From: an uncultured Clostridia bacterium
Lineage (GTDB): Bacteria; Bacillota; Clostridia; Oscillospirales; Acutalibacteraceae
Direction of reading: 5' to 3'
Length of the DNA stretch: 39,411 bases
Assembly: GCA_944376265.1 (NCBI GenBank)
Contig: CALWCD010000015.1
Coordinates: 1-39,411 of the forward strand
Shown: positions 14,848 through 23,608 of the stretch, in pieces
How the letters are laid out: every line of letters starts with the position of its first letter
Position numbering within the stretch: the first letter of the stretch is position 1
Translations under genes and position numbers: made by a program
The notes under the pieces: generated by a model
The model's input: only the letters and a program-made list of their open reading frames with translations
The model's database searches: none
What the model was told of the DNA's origin: nothing

Positions 14848-15756
14848 ATGGCAATGGTTAAAAGCAGAAATATTGGCAGCAGAATTTTCAATGTTGCCAA
14901 CTGCGCGTTCTTCGCGCTGATTATGATTGTATGTATCCTGCCTGTGTGGCACGTGTTCTGCGCGTCCTTCTCCGACGCCAGCTGGGTGATGAATCAGACC
15001 GGAATGATCTGGCACGTGGAGAAGTTCAACATCACCGGCTATAAACTGGTGTTTGCCGACAACAACATCTGGACCGGCTACCTGAACACCTTTATCTACG
15101 TAATCGCCACCACCGTTCTGGGCATGTTCCTCACCGTGATGGCCGCTTACGCTCTTTCCCGGAAAGACTTCATCTGGGCCAACCCCCTGATGCTGATTAT
15201 TTCCTTCACCATGCTGTTCTCCGGCGGTATTGTCACCCTGTACATCCTGGTCACCCAGACCCTGGGCATGTACGACAGCCGCTGGGCGCTGATCCTGCCC
15301 AACTGCATGAGCGCCTTCTACCTGATTCTGGTGCGCACCGCCCTGCAGAACGTGCCCGACAGCCTGGAGGAATCCGCCATGCTGGACGGCGCCGGCCGGT
15401 TCACCATTCTGTTCCGCATTATGCTGCCCCTGATCAAGGCCACCCTGGCCACCATTATCCTGTACTACGTCATCGGCAACTGGAACAGCTGGTTTAACGC
15501 CATGATCTACCTGCGCTCCCCCGACAAGAAGCCCCTGCAGCTGATCTTAAAGGAGCTGCTGGTGGACGTGAACAGCAGCAACGCCAACGTGGACGTGAGC
15601 ATTCTGGCTTCGGGCGAGTCGGGCGACGCGGTGCTGTACAAGCAGCTGACCAAGTACTGCACCATCATCGTCTCCACCGTGCCCATGTTCATCTTCTACC
15701 CCTTCATCCAGAAGTACTTTGAATCCGGCGTGATGATCGGCGCCATCAAGGGGTAA
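14848..15756 (+). CDS. Sugar ABC transporter permease, LplC/YtcP (UgpE) type
   Basis: 302 residues, ATG preceded by GGAAAGGAGAG. It has six membrane helices and a variant EAA loop, EESAMLDGAGRFTILFRIML. The insertion after the EAA loop (RSPDKKPLQLILKELLVD) is typical of the LplC/YtcP branch. It lies 28 nt after the first permease and pairs with it as a heterodimer. The substrate is unknown, but the neighbouring mannosidase, ROK and epimerase genes favour a manno- or related oligosaccharide. Confidence 0.93.
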   Translation: MAMVKSRNIGSRIFNVANCAFFALIMIVCILPVWHVFCASFSDASWVMNQTGMIWHVEKFNITGYKLVFADNNIWTGYLNTFIYVIATTVLGMFLTVMAAYALSRKDFIWANPLMLIISFTMLFSGGIVTLYILVTQTLGMYDSRWALILPNCMSAFYLILVRTALQNVPDSLEESAMLDGAGRFTILFRIMLPLIKATLATIILYYVIGNWNSWFNAMIYLRSPDKKPLQLILKELLVDVNSSNANVDVSILASGESGDAVLYKQLTKYCTIIVSTVPMFIFYPFIQKYFESGVMIGAIKG

Positions 15757-15846
15757 CATCTACCGCAGCAACAGCGCACTGCGCTTTTGCCATAGCGCGT
15801 CCCCCGAGGAACGCGGATATCCAAACCTATATAGGAGGAAACCAAC

Positions 15847-17517
15847 ATGAAAAACGCCAAAAAACTGGTGGCTCTGCTGCTGGTTCTGGCCATGGTCCTG
15901 TCCCTGGGCGCCTGCGGCAACAACGCCGACACCGGCAGCTCTTCCGGCACGACTTCCACCAGCACTGAGAGCGGCGCCGACGACACCTCTTCCACTGCCG
16001 ACACCGGCGACACCGCCGAGCCCGGCGAGTTCCAGCTGCCCATCGTGGAGGAGCCCGTCACTCTGTCCTACTTCAACGCTGACGACACCAACGCCGCCAT
16101 CATCACCACCGACTGGAACGACAACGAGTTCTATCAGGAGATGGAAGCCCGCACCGGCGTTCATCTGGAGTTCGAGACCGTTTCCAGCGCTGACTACCAG
16201 ACCAACTTCAACCTGATGATCGCTTCCGGCAACCTGGCCGACCTGATCTACGTGGGCGCTTCCTACTACGCCGACGGTGTGGACGCCGCTATTGACGACG
16301 GCTACTTCCTGGATCTCACCGACCTGGTGCCCGAGTACATGCCCAACTACAACGCCATCCGCACCTCCGATGTCCAGTACGAGCTGCTGTCCACCACCGA
16401 CTCCGGCCGTATGGGCGCTGTGTACGAGCTGCGTCAGTCCAAGCAGGGTCCCTGGCTGGGCCTGTGGATGCGTCAGGACTGGCTGGACGACCTGGGCATG
16501 GAAGTGCCCGAGACCTTCGACCAGTGGCATGACGTTCTGACCGCGTTCAAGGAAGAGAAGGGCGCCACCGCTCCCCTGATCCTGAACTGGTCCGGTTCCG
16601 ACGGCGAGTTCGGCACCATGTCCGGCGGCCTGAACGTGCTCAACAGCTGGCAGCTGGACGAGACCGGCGCTGTCAACTTCGGGCCCTACATGGACGCTTG
16701 GAAAGAGTATGTCACCATCATGCATCAGTGGTACGCCGAGGGCCTGATCGACCCCGACTTCATGGCCACTGACGAGCGCACCGCCGACATGGCCAAGGTG
16801 GTTACCGGCGCTACCGGCGCTTTCGCCGCCCTGTACACCATGCCCTCCCTGTACGAGGCTTCCTCTGAGGATCCCAACATGAACCTGGTTCCCGTCAATC
16901 CTCCTGTGAAGAACGAGGGCGACGAGATCCACATCCGTCTGCGCGACTCCTACACCTCCGGCAACACTGCCATTTCCGCTGATTGCGAGAACTGGGAAGT
17001 TGCTCTGCGTTGGCTGGACTACCTGTACACCGAGGAAGGCGCTCTGCTGGCTAACTACGGCGTTGAGGGCGACACCTTCGAGTTCGACGAGAGCGGCGAG
17101 CCCGTCTTTACCGACAAGATCGTGAACAACCCCGATGGCTGGACTCTGGCTCAGACCATGGCCAGCTACCTGTGCCCCTCCGCCGGCATTGCCAACTGGT
17201 CCGACTGGACCCGTGAGCTGGCCGGTGTGCCCGAGAAGGACCAGGAGTGCTACACTGTGTGGGCTGAGGCTGACGACACCTGGCGTCTGCCCTCCTCCGT
17301 CACTCTGACTCAGGAAGAATCCACCCGCCGCGCCGCTATCTATGCCGACGTGAGCACCTGCGTGAAGGAGAACACCGCTAAGTTCATCAGCGGCGCTCTG
17401 GATATCGAGGAGAACTGGGATTCCTACATTGCCGAGCTGGAGACCAGCGGCATTCAGGAGGCCATTGAGATCACTCAGGCCGCCTACGACCGTTACCTGG
17501 CTCGTGTGGAGTCTTAA
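15847..17517 (+). CDS. Extracellular solute-binding lipoprotein (LplA/YtcQ type)
   Basis: 556 residues. The lipoprotein signal has KNAKK, a hydrophobic stretch and the lipobox LGAC with Cys23 as the acylation site. A low-complexity Ser/Thr/Gly/Asp linker (about 24-58) leads to the two-lobed binding domain, beginning VTLSYFNADD. The 500-plus residue length fits the large LplA/YtcQ class that binds oligosaccharides. Codon use is unusually optimised (GCC, GAC, CTG), suggesting high expression. It is the third gene of the transporter operon, 90 nt after the permease, with AGGAGGAAA before the ATG. Confidence 0.93.
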   Translation: MKNAKKLVALLLVLAMVLSLGACGNNADTGSSSGTTSTSTESGADDTSSTADTGDTAEPGEFQLPIVEEPVTLSYFNADDTNAAIITTDWNDNEFYQEMEARTGVHLEFETVSSADYQTNFNLMIASGNLADLIYVGASYYADGVDAAIDDGYFLDLTDLVPEYMPNYNAIRTSDVQYELLSTTDSGRMGAVYELRQSKQGPWLGLWMRQDWLDDLGMEVPETFDQWHDVLTAFKEEKGATAPLILNWSGSDGEFGTMSGGLNVLNSWQLDETGAVNFGPYMDAWKEYVTIMHQWYAEGLIDPDFMATDERTADMAKVVTGATGAFAALYTMPSLYEASSEDPNMNLVPVNPPVKNEGDEIHIRLRDSYTSGNTAISADCENWEVALRWLDYLYTEEGALLANYGVEGDTFEFDESGEPVFTDKIVNNPDGWTLAQTMASYLCPSAGIANWSDWTRELAGVPEKDQECYTVWAEADDTWRLPSSVTLTQEESTRRAAIYADVSTCVKENTAKFISGALDIEENWDSYIAELETSGIQEAIEITQAAYDRYLARVES

Positions 17518-17537
17518 CTTCCGGCTTTTTCACCTGT

Positions 17538-17565
17538 GAGAACCCTGCCCCCTGGCGGGGTTCTC
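17538..17565 (+). promoter_or_regulatory. Strong hairpin after the binding-protein gene
   Basis: GAGAACCC (17538-17545) pairs with GGGTTCTC (17558-17565), with inner GCC/GGC. There is no T-run directly after it. Such hairpins often protect the abundant binding-protein mRNA and lower the expression of downstream genes; that role is inferred. Confidence 0.5.
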
Positions 17566-17598
17566 CGTCTATCTACCATCTTTTTAGGAGGAATCGTT

Positions 17599-18327
17599 AT
17601 GGAATACGGTTTGCAAATGTACAGCGTCCGTGACCTTACCAAGACCGACATGCGCAGCGCCCTGGAGCAGGTTGCCAAAATGGGCTACTCCTTTGTGGAG
17701 TTCGCCGGCTTCATGGGCAACTCCGCCCAGGATGTGAAGTCCTGGCTCCAGGAGTTCGGCCTGCGGGTTTCCGGCACCCACACCCCTCTGGCTGAGCTGG
17801 AGGACGACAAGCTGGAGGAGACCATCGCCTATCACAAGGCCATTGGCTGCACGGACATCATCATCCCCTACGTGAAGCAGGAGACCAAAGAGCAGATCGA
17901 CGCCCTGGTGGACCGGGTCAACGTGCTGATCCCCCGGCTGAAGGCAGAGGGCATCTCCCTTCACTACCACAACCATGACTGCGATTTCGTTCCCACCGCC
18001 GAGGGCATGATCCCGGAGATAGAGCTGCTCAACCGCACCCAGATCCTGCTGGAGGTGGACACCTACTGGACCTTTGTGGCCAAGAAGGACCCGGTGGCCT
18101 TCATCACCGAGCACAAGGACCGTATCCATATGATCCACCTGAAGGACGGCATGGGCGACCGCAACGGCAAGTCTTTGGGCCAGGGCGTGGCTCCCGTGTC
18201 CGCTGTCCGGAAGGCTGCCATCCAGCTGGGCTACCCCATGATCGTGGAGAGCGAGGGCCTGGACCCCACCGGCCTGGAAGAAGTAAAGCGCTGCATCGAT
18301 TTCCTGCGGGAAGAGGACGCCAAGTAA
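17599..18327 (+). CDS. Sugar phosphate isomerase/epimerase (xylose-isomerase-like TIM barrel)
   Basis: 242 residues. The start is the ATG at 17599, with AGGAGG 7 nt before it; upstream in-frame codons overlap the hairpin. It begins MEYGLQMYSVRD, the usual first strand of this AP-endonuclease-2-like family. Metal-binding segments are visible: LHYHNHDCDF (His and Asp cluster), LLEVDTYW and HMIHLKDG, then IVESEGLD carrying the final Glu. The fold binds a divalent metal and interconverts keto-sugars or cyclitols; the exact substrate is unknown. It is the last gene of the ABC operon and probably acts on the imported sugar. Confidence 0.9.
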   Translation: MEYGLQMYSVRDLTKTDMRSALEQVAKMGYSFVEFAGFMGNSAQDVKSWLQEFGLRVSGTHTPLAELEDDKLEETIAYHKAIGCTDIIIPYVKQETKEQIDALVDRVNVLIPRLKAEGISLHYHNHDCDFVPTAEGMIPEIELLNRTQILLEVDTYWTFVAKKDPVAFITEHKDRIHMIHLKDGMGDRNGKSLGQGVAPVSAVRKAAIQLGYPMIVESEGLDPTGLEEVKRCIDFLREEDAK

Positions 18328-18361
18328 GCGTCCCTCCATCCAGATACTCCCCGAAACAGCG

Positions 18362-18394
18362 AAGAAGGGACTGCCACCGCGGCAGTCCCTTCTT
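18362..18394. terminator. Bidirectional terminator between epimerase and SIS remnant
   Basis: AAGAAGGGACTGCC and GGCAGTCCCTTCTT form a perfect 14-bp stem with a 5-nt loop; T-rich ends occur on both strands. It serves the convergent genes on either side. Confidence 0.8.
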
Positions 18395-18403
18395 TGCATG
18401 TTC

Positions 18404-19003
18404 TCACATCCCGCCGAACAACTCCTGTTCCACCAGAATGCACAGGGCATGGTACACAGGAAGGGTCAGCTCCTGGACCTTGTAGGTGTCCTCCTCCGGC
18501 ACCCGGATGGCCACGTCCGCCAGAGGGGCGATGGTCCCTCCCGATCTGCCGGAGATGAGAATGGAATGCACCCCCACGGCCCTCGCTACCCGGACGGCGT
18601 TGCGCACGTTCCGGGAGTTCCCCGAGGTGCTGAAAGCCAGCAGCAGGTCCCCTTCCCTGCCGTACCCATACACCTGCTGGGCGAAGATCATGTCCGGGTC
18701 TCCGTCGTTGCACAGGGCGGTCAGCAGGGAGGTGTGGGAGTTGAGGCAGATGGCAGGCACGGCCTCCTGAAGGCTTTCCATCAGGTCCTGGGGAGCTTCA
18801 TCCGCTGCAGCCAGGCGCCTGCGCGTCTCCTCCCGGATGGGACGGCGCATTTTGAAGTCCTTCATCAGTTCCCCCACCACGTGTTCCGCATCGGAAGCGC
18901 TGCCTCCGTTGCCGCAGGTGAGCACCTTCCCCCCGGCCCGGGCGCAGGTGCACAGCAGCTTCGCCCCCTCCCGGATGGCTTCCTCCTGGGAGAAGAGCAC
19001 CGG
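18404..19003 (-). pseudogene. 5'-truncated SIS-domain phosphosugar isomerase (GmhA-like)
   Basis: The recognisable sequence runs from about LFSQEEAIREGAKLL to the stop. It covers the phosphosugar-binding GGKVLTCGNGGSASDAEHVV, LLAFSTSGNSRNV and the C-terminal helix EDTYKVQELTLPVYHAL. About 15-20 residues and the start codon of a normal 190-200 residue GmhA/SIS protein are missing. Codons upstream of about 19003 are the antisense of the mannosidase gene. Translation could restart from an ATG there (19072 or 19090), giving a foreign N-terminus, but no ribosome site is seen. The family isomerises phosphosugars such as sedoheptulose 7-phosphate. Activity of this remnant is doubtful but not excluded, since the sugar-binding core is intact. 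Confidence 0.7.
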
Positions 19004-19004
19004 C

Positions 19005-20537
19005 TGCGGCAGCGCCCGGGAACGGCTGAAGGAAGCCTGGGAGAAGGTGCTGTTCCACCAGTTCCACGACATTCTGGCAGGGTGTTCCATTCAGGAGGCT
19101 TACGACGACGCCCTCAACGCCCTGGGTGCGGCCCAGGACATGGGGTGGGAGATCACCCAGGAGGCGTTGCACCGCATTTCCTGGAAGGTGCGCACTACCC
19201 GGGGCCTGTCCCAGACCCCCTGCCAGAAAAATGCACTGGTGCTCTGGGAAAAGGAGGGAGAAGGCGCTCCGGTGCTGGTGTTCAACCCCCACTCCTTCCC
19301 CTTGAACCTGCCGGTGCAGCTGAACACCACAGTGGCCGGCGTGTGCGACGCCCAGGGCCGTCCTGTGCCCTGCCAGCTGGTCCGGGGACCCCAGACCAAC
19401 TTTGAGGACAGGACCAACACCCTGTTGGAAGCCCAGGTGCCCGCCTACGGCTACGCCCTGTTCTACGTGTTCAAGGACCAGGCCTTCAACGCCAAGGTGG
19501 ACCATCCTGCCAAAGGGGAAGGGTACACCCTGGAAAACCAGTTCCTGAAGGTGGAATTCGACCCCTTTACCGGGGCGATCCTCAGCTTCTATGACAAGGA
19601 GCACGACCGGGAGCTTTCCGGAGGGCCCATGGCCAAAGCGCTGGTCATAGACAACCAGCTGCCTGACACCTGGGCCCACGGTCTCACCGTCTTCGACCAG
19701 GTGGTGGGCCAGCTGGGTCAGGCCCAGGTGACCTTGGTGGAGCAAGGGCCTCTCCGGGCGGCCATTCGGGTGACCACTGGGTACCAGAACACCACCCTGC
19801 GCCAAGATTTCCGCCTGGCGGCCCATTCCCGGGAGCTGGAGGTCTCCTGCCGGTTGGACATGGGGGAACAGCTGAAACTGCTGAAGCTTTCCTTCCCCCT
19901 TCGAGCCAAGGACCCCAAAGCCCTTTACTCCCTGCCCTACGGGTTTGAGGAGCACTCCCTCAGCCGGGAGGAATTTCCCACCCACAAGTGGGTGATGGCC
20001 TTCTCCGAGGACGGCGCGGGCCTGAGCCTGTGCAACGACGGCAAGTACAGCTTCTCCATCCTGAGCCATCCCCAGGGGGCGGAGCTGCGGATGACCATTG
20101 CCCGGGGGTGCATCTACGCCGACCACTACGGCGTCCGGGACCAGCTGGTGGAATACCAGGACCAGGGGGAGCAGTTCTTCCGGTACACCTTGTCCCCGGA
20201 CACGGACCCTGCCTCCACGGTCCGGCGGGCCAACCTGCTGAACATGTCCCCGGAGCTGGTGCTGGAGACCCACCATCAGGGCAGCCTGGAGCCGGTGTAC
20301 CAGGGGGTGGACCTGGAAGGGGAGAACCTGGTGCTGTCCGCGGCCAAAGAAGCCGAGGACGGCCAAGGGGTCATTCTCCGGCTGTACGAGACAGGGGGCC
20401 GTCCCTACCACGGGCGGATGTGCCTGCCCCTGCTGGGGATGGAGACAGAGCTTTCCCTGGGGGCCCAGGAGATCAAGACCCTGCGGGCGGACCCCTCCAC
20501 CGGGAAAGTGGAGGAATGCCTCATCACCGAGCTGTGA
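19005..20537 (+). pseudogene. 5'-truncated GH38 alpha-mannosidase (C-terminal half only)
   Basis: About 510 residues of a GH38 enzyme remain. It starts in the helical middle domain (RERLKEAWEKVLFHQFHDIL, the conserved QFHDIL block), followed by the beta-sandwich domains (VLVFNPHSFP; LENQFLKVEFDPFTGAILSF; a late GCIYADHYGVRD). The N-terminal (alpha/beta)7 catalytic domain with its zinc ligands and nucleophile Asp is absent. Sequence upstream of about 19005 is the antisense of the SIS gene. A full GH38 protein has roughly 850-1050 residues, so it is almost certainly inactive as a mannosidase. The frame stays open to the normal stop, and the ROK kinase follows after 12 nt, so the loss may be recent or an assembly artefact. 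Confidence 0.75.
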
Positions 20538-20549
20538 AAGGAGACCACC

Positions 20550-21587
20550 ATGAACTACATTGCGGGATTTGACATTGGCGGCACCAAGCTGGCTGTGACT
20601 TTGGCGCTGCTGGCCGGGGACCGGCTGGAGCTGCTGGAAAAGGAAAAACTGCCCACGCCTGGAGGAGGGTGGCGTCCGGCGCTGGAACTGCTGGAGGCTT
20701 CCCTTCGGGGGCTTCTGGAAAAACGGGGCATCCCTTCCCAGGACCTGAAGGCCATTGGCATCAGCTGCGGTGGGCCCTTGGACAGCGGGGAAGGGGTAAT
20801 CCTCTCCCCGCCCAACCTTCCCGGCTGGGACCGGGTCCCGGTGGTGGAGTACTTTTCCCGCCGCTTCCAAACCCCCTGCTTCCTGCAGAACGACGCAGAC
20901 GCCTGCGCTGTGGCGGAGTGGACCTTTGGGGCGGGAAAGGGCTGCCGGAACATGGTATTTCTCACCTTTGGCACCGGCTTTGGGGCCGGGCTCATCCTGA
21001 ACGGACAGCTGTACTCCGGCGGGGGAAATCTGGCGGGAGAGCTGGGCCACTGCCGCTGTCCTCAGGTGGACAGCTCCCCCTATGCCCCGGTGGGCTATGG
21101 AAAAGCCGGCTCCTTTGAAGGGTTTTGCAGCGGAGGGGGCATTGCCGGCCTGGGCCGTGCCGTGGCTATGGAGCGGCTCCAGCAGGGAAAGCCACCCAGC
21201 TTCTGCCCCACCCTCCAGGACCTGGAGAAGATTACCGCCCAGTCTCTGGCCCAGGCGGCGGAAAAGGGGGACCCGGACGCTTTGGAGATCTACCGGTGCA
21301 GCGGCCGCCATCTGGGCGCGGCCCTGGCGCTGCTGATGGACCTGCTGAACCCGGAGCGGATCGTTCTGGGGAGCATCTATGTGAGAAGCCGCCACCTGCT
21401 GGAAGAGCCCGCCCAGGAGGTGGTCAGCCGGGAAGCCCTGGCGCTCAACCGGGCCGGCTGCTGGATTCTCCCCGCCCAGCTGGGAGAACATCTGGGGGAC
21501 GTGGCCGCCCTTTCCGTGGCGCTGCTGGGCGGGGGTCTGCCCAAGCCCGGGGCAGTGACGGTCTCCCACCTGAACGAAAAAGTTTGA
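20550..21587 (+). CDS. ROK family sugar kinase
   Basis: 345 residues, AAAGGAG before the ATG. The ATP phosphate loop is DIGGTK (residues 8-13). LQNDADACAVAEW is the sugar-binding/catalytic region containing the base Asp, and FGTGFGAGLILNG is the second phosphate loop. The usual ROK zinc motif (GHx9-11CxCGxxGC) is absent; after AGELGHCRCP the protein instead has GYGKAGSFEGFCSGGGI, a variant ROK subgroup. Likely role: phosphorylating the sugar released by the mannosidase or imported by the ABC system. It is translated 12 nt after the mannosidase remnant and precedes the ROK regulator. Confidence 0.9.
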   Translation: MNYIAGFDIGGTKLAVTLALLAGDRLELLEKEKLPTPGGGWRPALELLEASLRGLLEKRGIPSQDLKAIGISCGGPLDSGEGVILSPPNLPGWDRVPVVEYFSRRFQTPCFLQNDADACAVAEWTFGAGKGCRNMVFLTFGTGFGAGLILNGQLYSGGGNLAGELGHCRCPQVDSSPYAPVGYGKAGSFEGFCSGGGIAGLGRAVAMERLQQGKPPSFCPTLQDLEKITAQSLAQAAEKGDPDALEIYRCSGRHLGAALALLMDLLNPERIVLGSIYVRSRHLLEEPAQEVVSREALALNRAGCWILPAQLGEHLGDVAALSVALLGGGLPKPGAVTVSHLNEKV

Positions 21588-21614
21588 GGAACCCATGAAA
21601 GGAGATGGAACAGG

Positions 21615-22787
21615 ATGACCACCTTGGGCAGCAACAAAGACACCATGAAACTGGAAAACCGCCGCCAGGTCCTGGGGCTGATCCGCCAAGGGCCCCGGTC
21701 CCGGGCGGGGCTGGCCAAAGAAACCGGCCTGAGCCAGGCCGCCATTGGGAACATGGTGGCCAGCCTGGCGGAGGAGGGAATCCTTCAGGAAATTCAAAAA
21801 GCCCCGGAGGAGACCCTTCCGGGACGAAGGCCCATCCTCCTGGACCTTGTCCCCCGGTGGAAAACCGGGGTGGGCATCAGCATTGACCGGGAGGGCTTTG
21901 AGGTGGGGCTTCTGGACCTGCGGGGCAGTGTGCTGGGAGACACCATACTTCTGCCCTATCAGGCTCATCCCCAGACCGCGCTGGATGCCATTTCCCAGGG
22001 GGTCCGCTCCCTGCTGGAACGCCACGCCCTTCCCCCGGAAAAGGTGCTGGGGGTGGGAGTCATTGCCCCGGGTCCGGTGGACTCTCAGCGGGGAAAGCTG
22101 CTGAACCCGCCCCGATTCGACCCCTGGCACGGACTGGCGCTGAAGGAGGAGCTGTCCCGGCGTTTGGAGATGCCGGTGTATGTGGAGCACAACGCCTCTG
22201 CTATGGCACGGGCGGAACTGGAACTGGGCTCCCCCTACCGGAGTTTTGCCCTGCTGCTGATCAACGACGGCATCGGGCTGGGTCTGGCCCTGGAGGGGAA
22301 GATCTTTACCGGGTCCCACGGGCTGGGCTGCGAGCTGGGCCACACCTCCATCGACTTTCAGGGAAGGCCCTGTTCCTGCGGCAACCGGGGCTGCCTGGAG
22401 CTGTACGCCTCCACCGGGGCCATCCTCTACGACGCCCGGAGGGTGCGGCCGGAGCTTTCCACCTGGGAAAGCCTGGTGGACGCCGCCTGGAACGGGGACG
22501 CCTTCTGCGACGGGATGCTGGAGCTGCAGGCAGAATACCTGGCGGCAAGCGTCACCAACCTGAACAACCTGCTGGAACTGGAAGCTATTCTGCTGGCCGG
22601 AACAGCAGCCTACCGGGGAGAACTGCTGCTGGAAAAGCTTCAGCGTCAGACGGAGCAGCGGCTGCTCTCCAAAAACACCCGGTCCCTTTCCTTCCAGCTG
22701 AGCCGTTCCAAGGACCACCCCTCGGTGCGGGCGGCAGGGGCGGTTGCGCTCCACCAGCTGTTTCACGGAGAGCTGTTCCCCTTTTAA
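21615..22787 (+). CDS. ROK family transcriptional repressor (NagC/XylR type)
   Basis: 390 residues. The N-terminal winged helix-turn-helix (about 15-75; SRAGLAKETGLSQAAIGNMV) precedes a ROK domain. The ROK domain contains the complete zinc motif GHTSIDFQGRPCSCGNRGC (one His, three Cys) but has lost the kinase-type DIGGTK loop at its start (GISIDRE instead), as expected of a regulator. It binds a sugar or sugar phosphate to release DNA. It is the last gene of the mannosidase-ROK unit and probably controls it. Spacing is 27 nt, with AAAGGAGATGG before the start. Confidence 0.92.
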   Translation: MTTLGSNKDTMKLENRRQVLGLIRQGPRSRAGLAKETGLSQAAIGNMVASLAEEGILQEIQKAPEETLPGRRPILLDLVPRWKTGVGISIDREGFEVGLLDLRGSVLGDTILLPYQAHPQTALDAISQGVRSLLERHALPPEKVLGVGVIAPGPVDSQRGKLLNPPRFDPWHGLALKEELSRRLEMPVYVEHNASAMARAELELGSPYRSFALLLINDGIGLGLALEGKIFTGSHGLGCELGHTSIDFQGRPCSCGNRGCLELYASTGAILYDARRVRPELSTWESLVDAAWNGDAFCDGMLELQAEYLAASVTNLNNLLELEAILLAGTAAYRGELLLEKLQRQTEQRLLSKNTRSLSFQLSRSKDHPSVRAAGAVALHQLFHGELFPF

Positions 22788-22796
22788 GCACAGAAA

Positions 22797-22835
22797 AAGC
22801 GTCCCCTTTCCACCTGTGAAGGAAAGGGGACGCTT
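22797..22835. terminator. Bidirectional terminator between ROK regulator and CBS gene
   Basis: A perfect 15-bp stem: AAGCGTCCCCTTTCC (22797-22811) with GGAAAGGGGACGCTT (22821-22835), and A/T-rich flanks on both sides. It separates two convergent transcription units. Confidence 0.85.
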
Positions 22836-22849
22836 CTTTGTGAAGGGTT

Positions 22850-23608
22850 TTAGGGCTCCCCCAGCACGTCCCAGGGGGTGAGCATGCCCAAAAGGGGCTC
22901 GCCGGGCCTGCCGTGCTGGGTGATGAACACCACAGACACCCGCTTGTTCTTGCCCCGCACACGCTCGAACACCTTGCGCACGGAGATATAGGTGGCATCC
23001 TGGGGAACAAACTCGTAGTTCTCCATGTGGGCGGACACCTCGATGTGCTTGCCCAGCTCCGCCACCGTGGTCTCCGGGCTGATGCCCTTGCCTCCCGTGC
23101 GGAGGATATACTGGAACACAGTGCCTACGCTGAACACTCCGCAGAACTCCCCTTCCCGCATGACGGGAATGTGGGAGTAGCCGTTTTTGTCCATAACCTC
23201 CATCAGCCGCAGCACCCGCTGGTGAAGGTGGGCTTTCATCACCTGGTCGCCTTTGGTGGCGAACTCAATGGCCAGGGCCGGACGCTTTACGTACTCCAGC
23301 ACCTCACGCATGGCCTCCACCACCGGGCCGGAGGGCTCCACAATGGGTTCCCCGTCCAGGTTGGCGCTGTGGGTGAGCAGGTTGCGGATCTCCCGGCAGA
23401 TCTCCAGCCGGTCCCGCACAGGAGCGCTCTCCTTGTCCTTGATAAATTCGAACACCACGCTGGAATAGTGCCGGCGGGCGTTGCGGTACTTCTCCTCCAA
23501 CTCATCCTCCAGCTGTTTGTACAAATCCAGGAATTCGTCAATGCGCAGCCGCTTCCGCTCCACTTCCTGTTCCTGTTCCTTTTCCACGCTGTTTCCCCCT
23601 TTCGTCAT
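22850..23608 (-). CDS. CBS-domain protein with helical N-terminus
   Basis: 252 residues. Residues 1-60 are highly charged and helical (EKEQEQEVERKRLR, coiled-coil-like). The middle region contains EICREIRNLLTHSANLDGEP, an HEPN/Swt1-like helical segment. Two CBS motifs follow, around MEVMDKNGYSHIPVMREGEF and RVSVVFITQHGRPGEPLLGM. CBS pairs bind adenosine nucleotides and regulate an attached or partner activity; no catalytic domain is present. The ATG overlaps the GNAT stop (ATGA). It is the last gene of the large minus-strand block. The role is unknown. Confidence 0.85.
   Translation of the reverse strand: MTKGGNSVEKEQEQEVERKRLRIDEFLDLYKQLEDELEEKYRNARRHYSSVVFEFIKDKESAPVRDRLEICREIRNLLTHSANLDGEPIVEPSGPVVEAMREVLEYVKRPALAIEFATKGDQVMKAHLHQRVLRLMEVMDKNGYSHIPVMREGEFCGVFSVGTVFQYILRTGGKGISPETTVAELGKHIEVSAHMENYEFVPQDATYISVRKVFERVRGKNKRVSVVFITQHGRPGEPLLGMLTPWDVLGEP

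Noticed and set aside
18798-22766. A 1322-codon open frame on the minus strand opposite the mannosidase and ROK genes
   Set aside because: It is the antisense shadow of strongly GC3-biased plus-strand genes. It has no family motifs, and the plus-strand products are clearly recognised.
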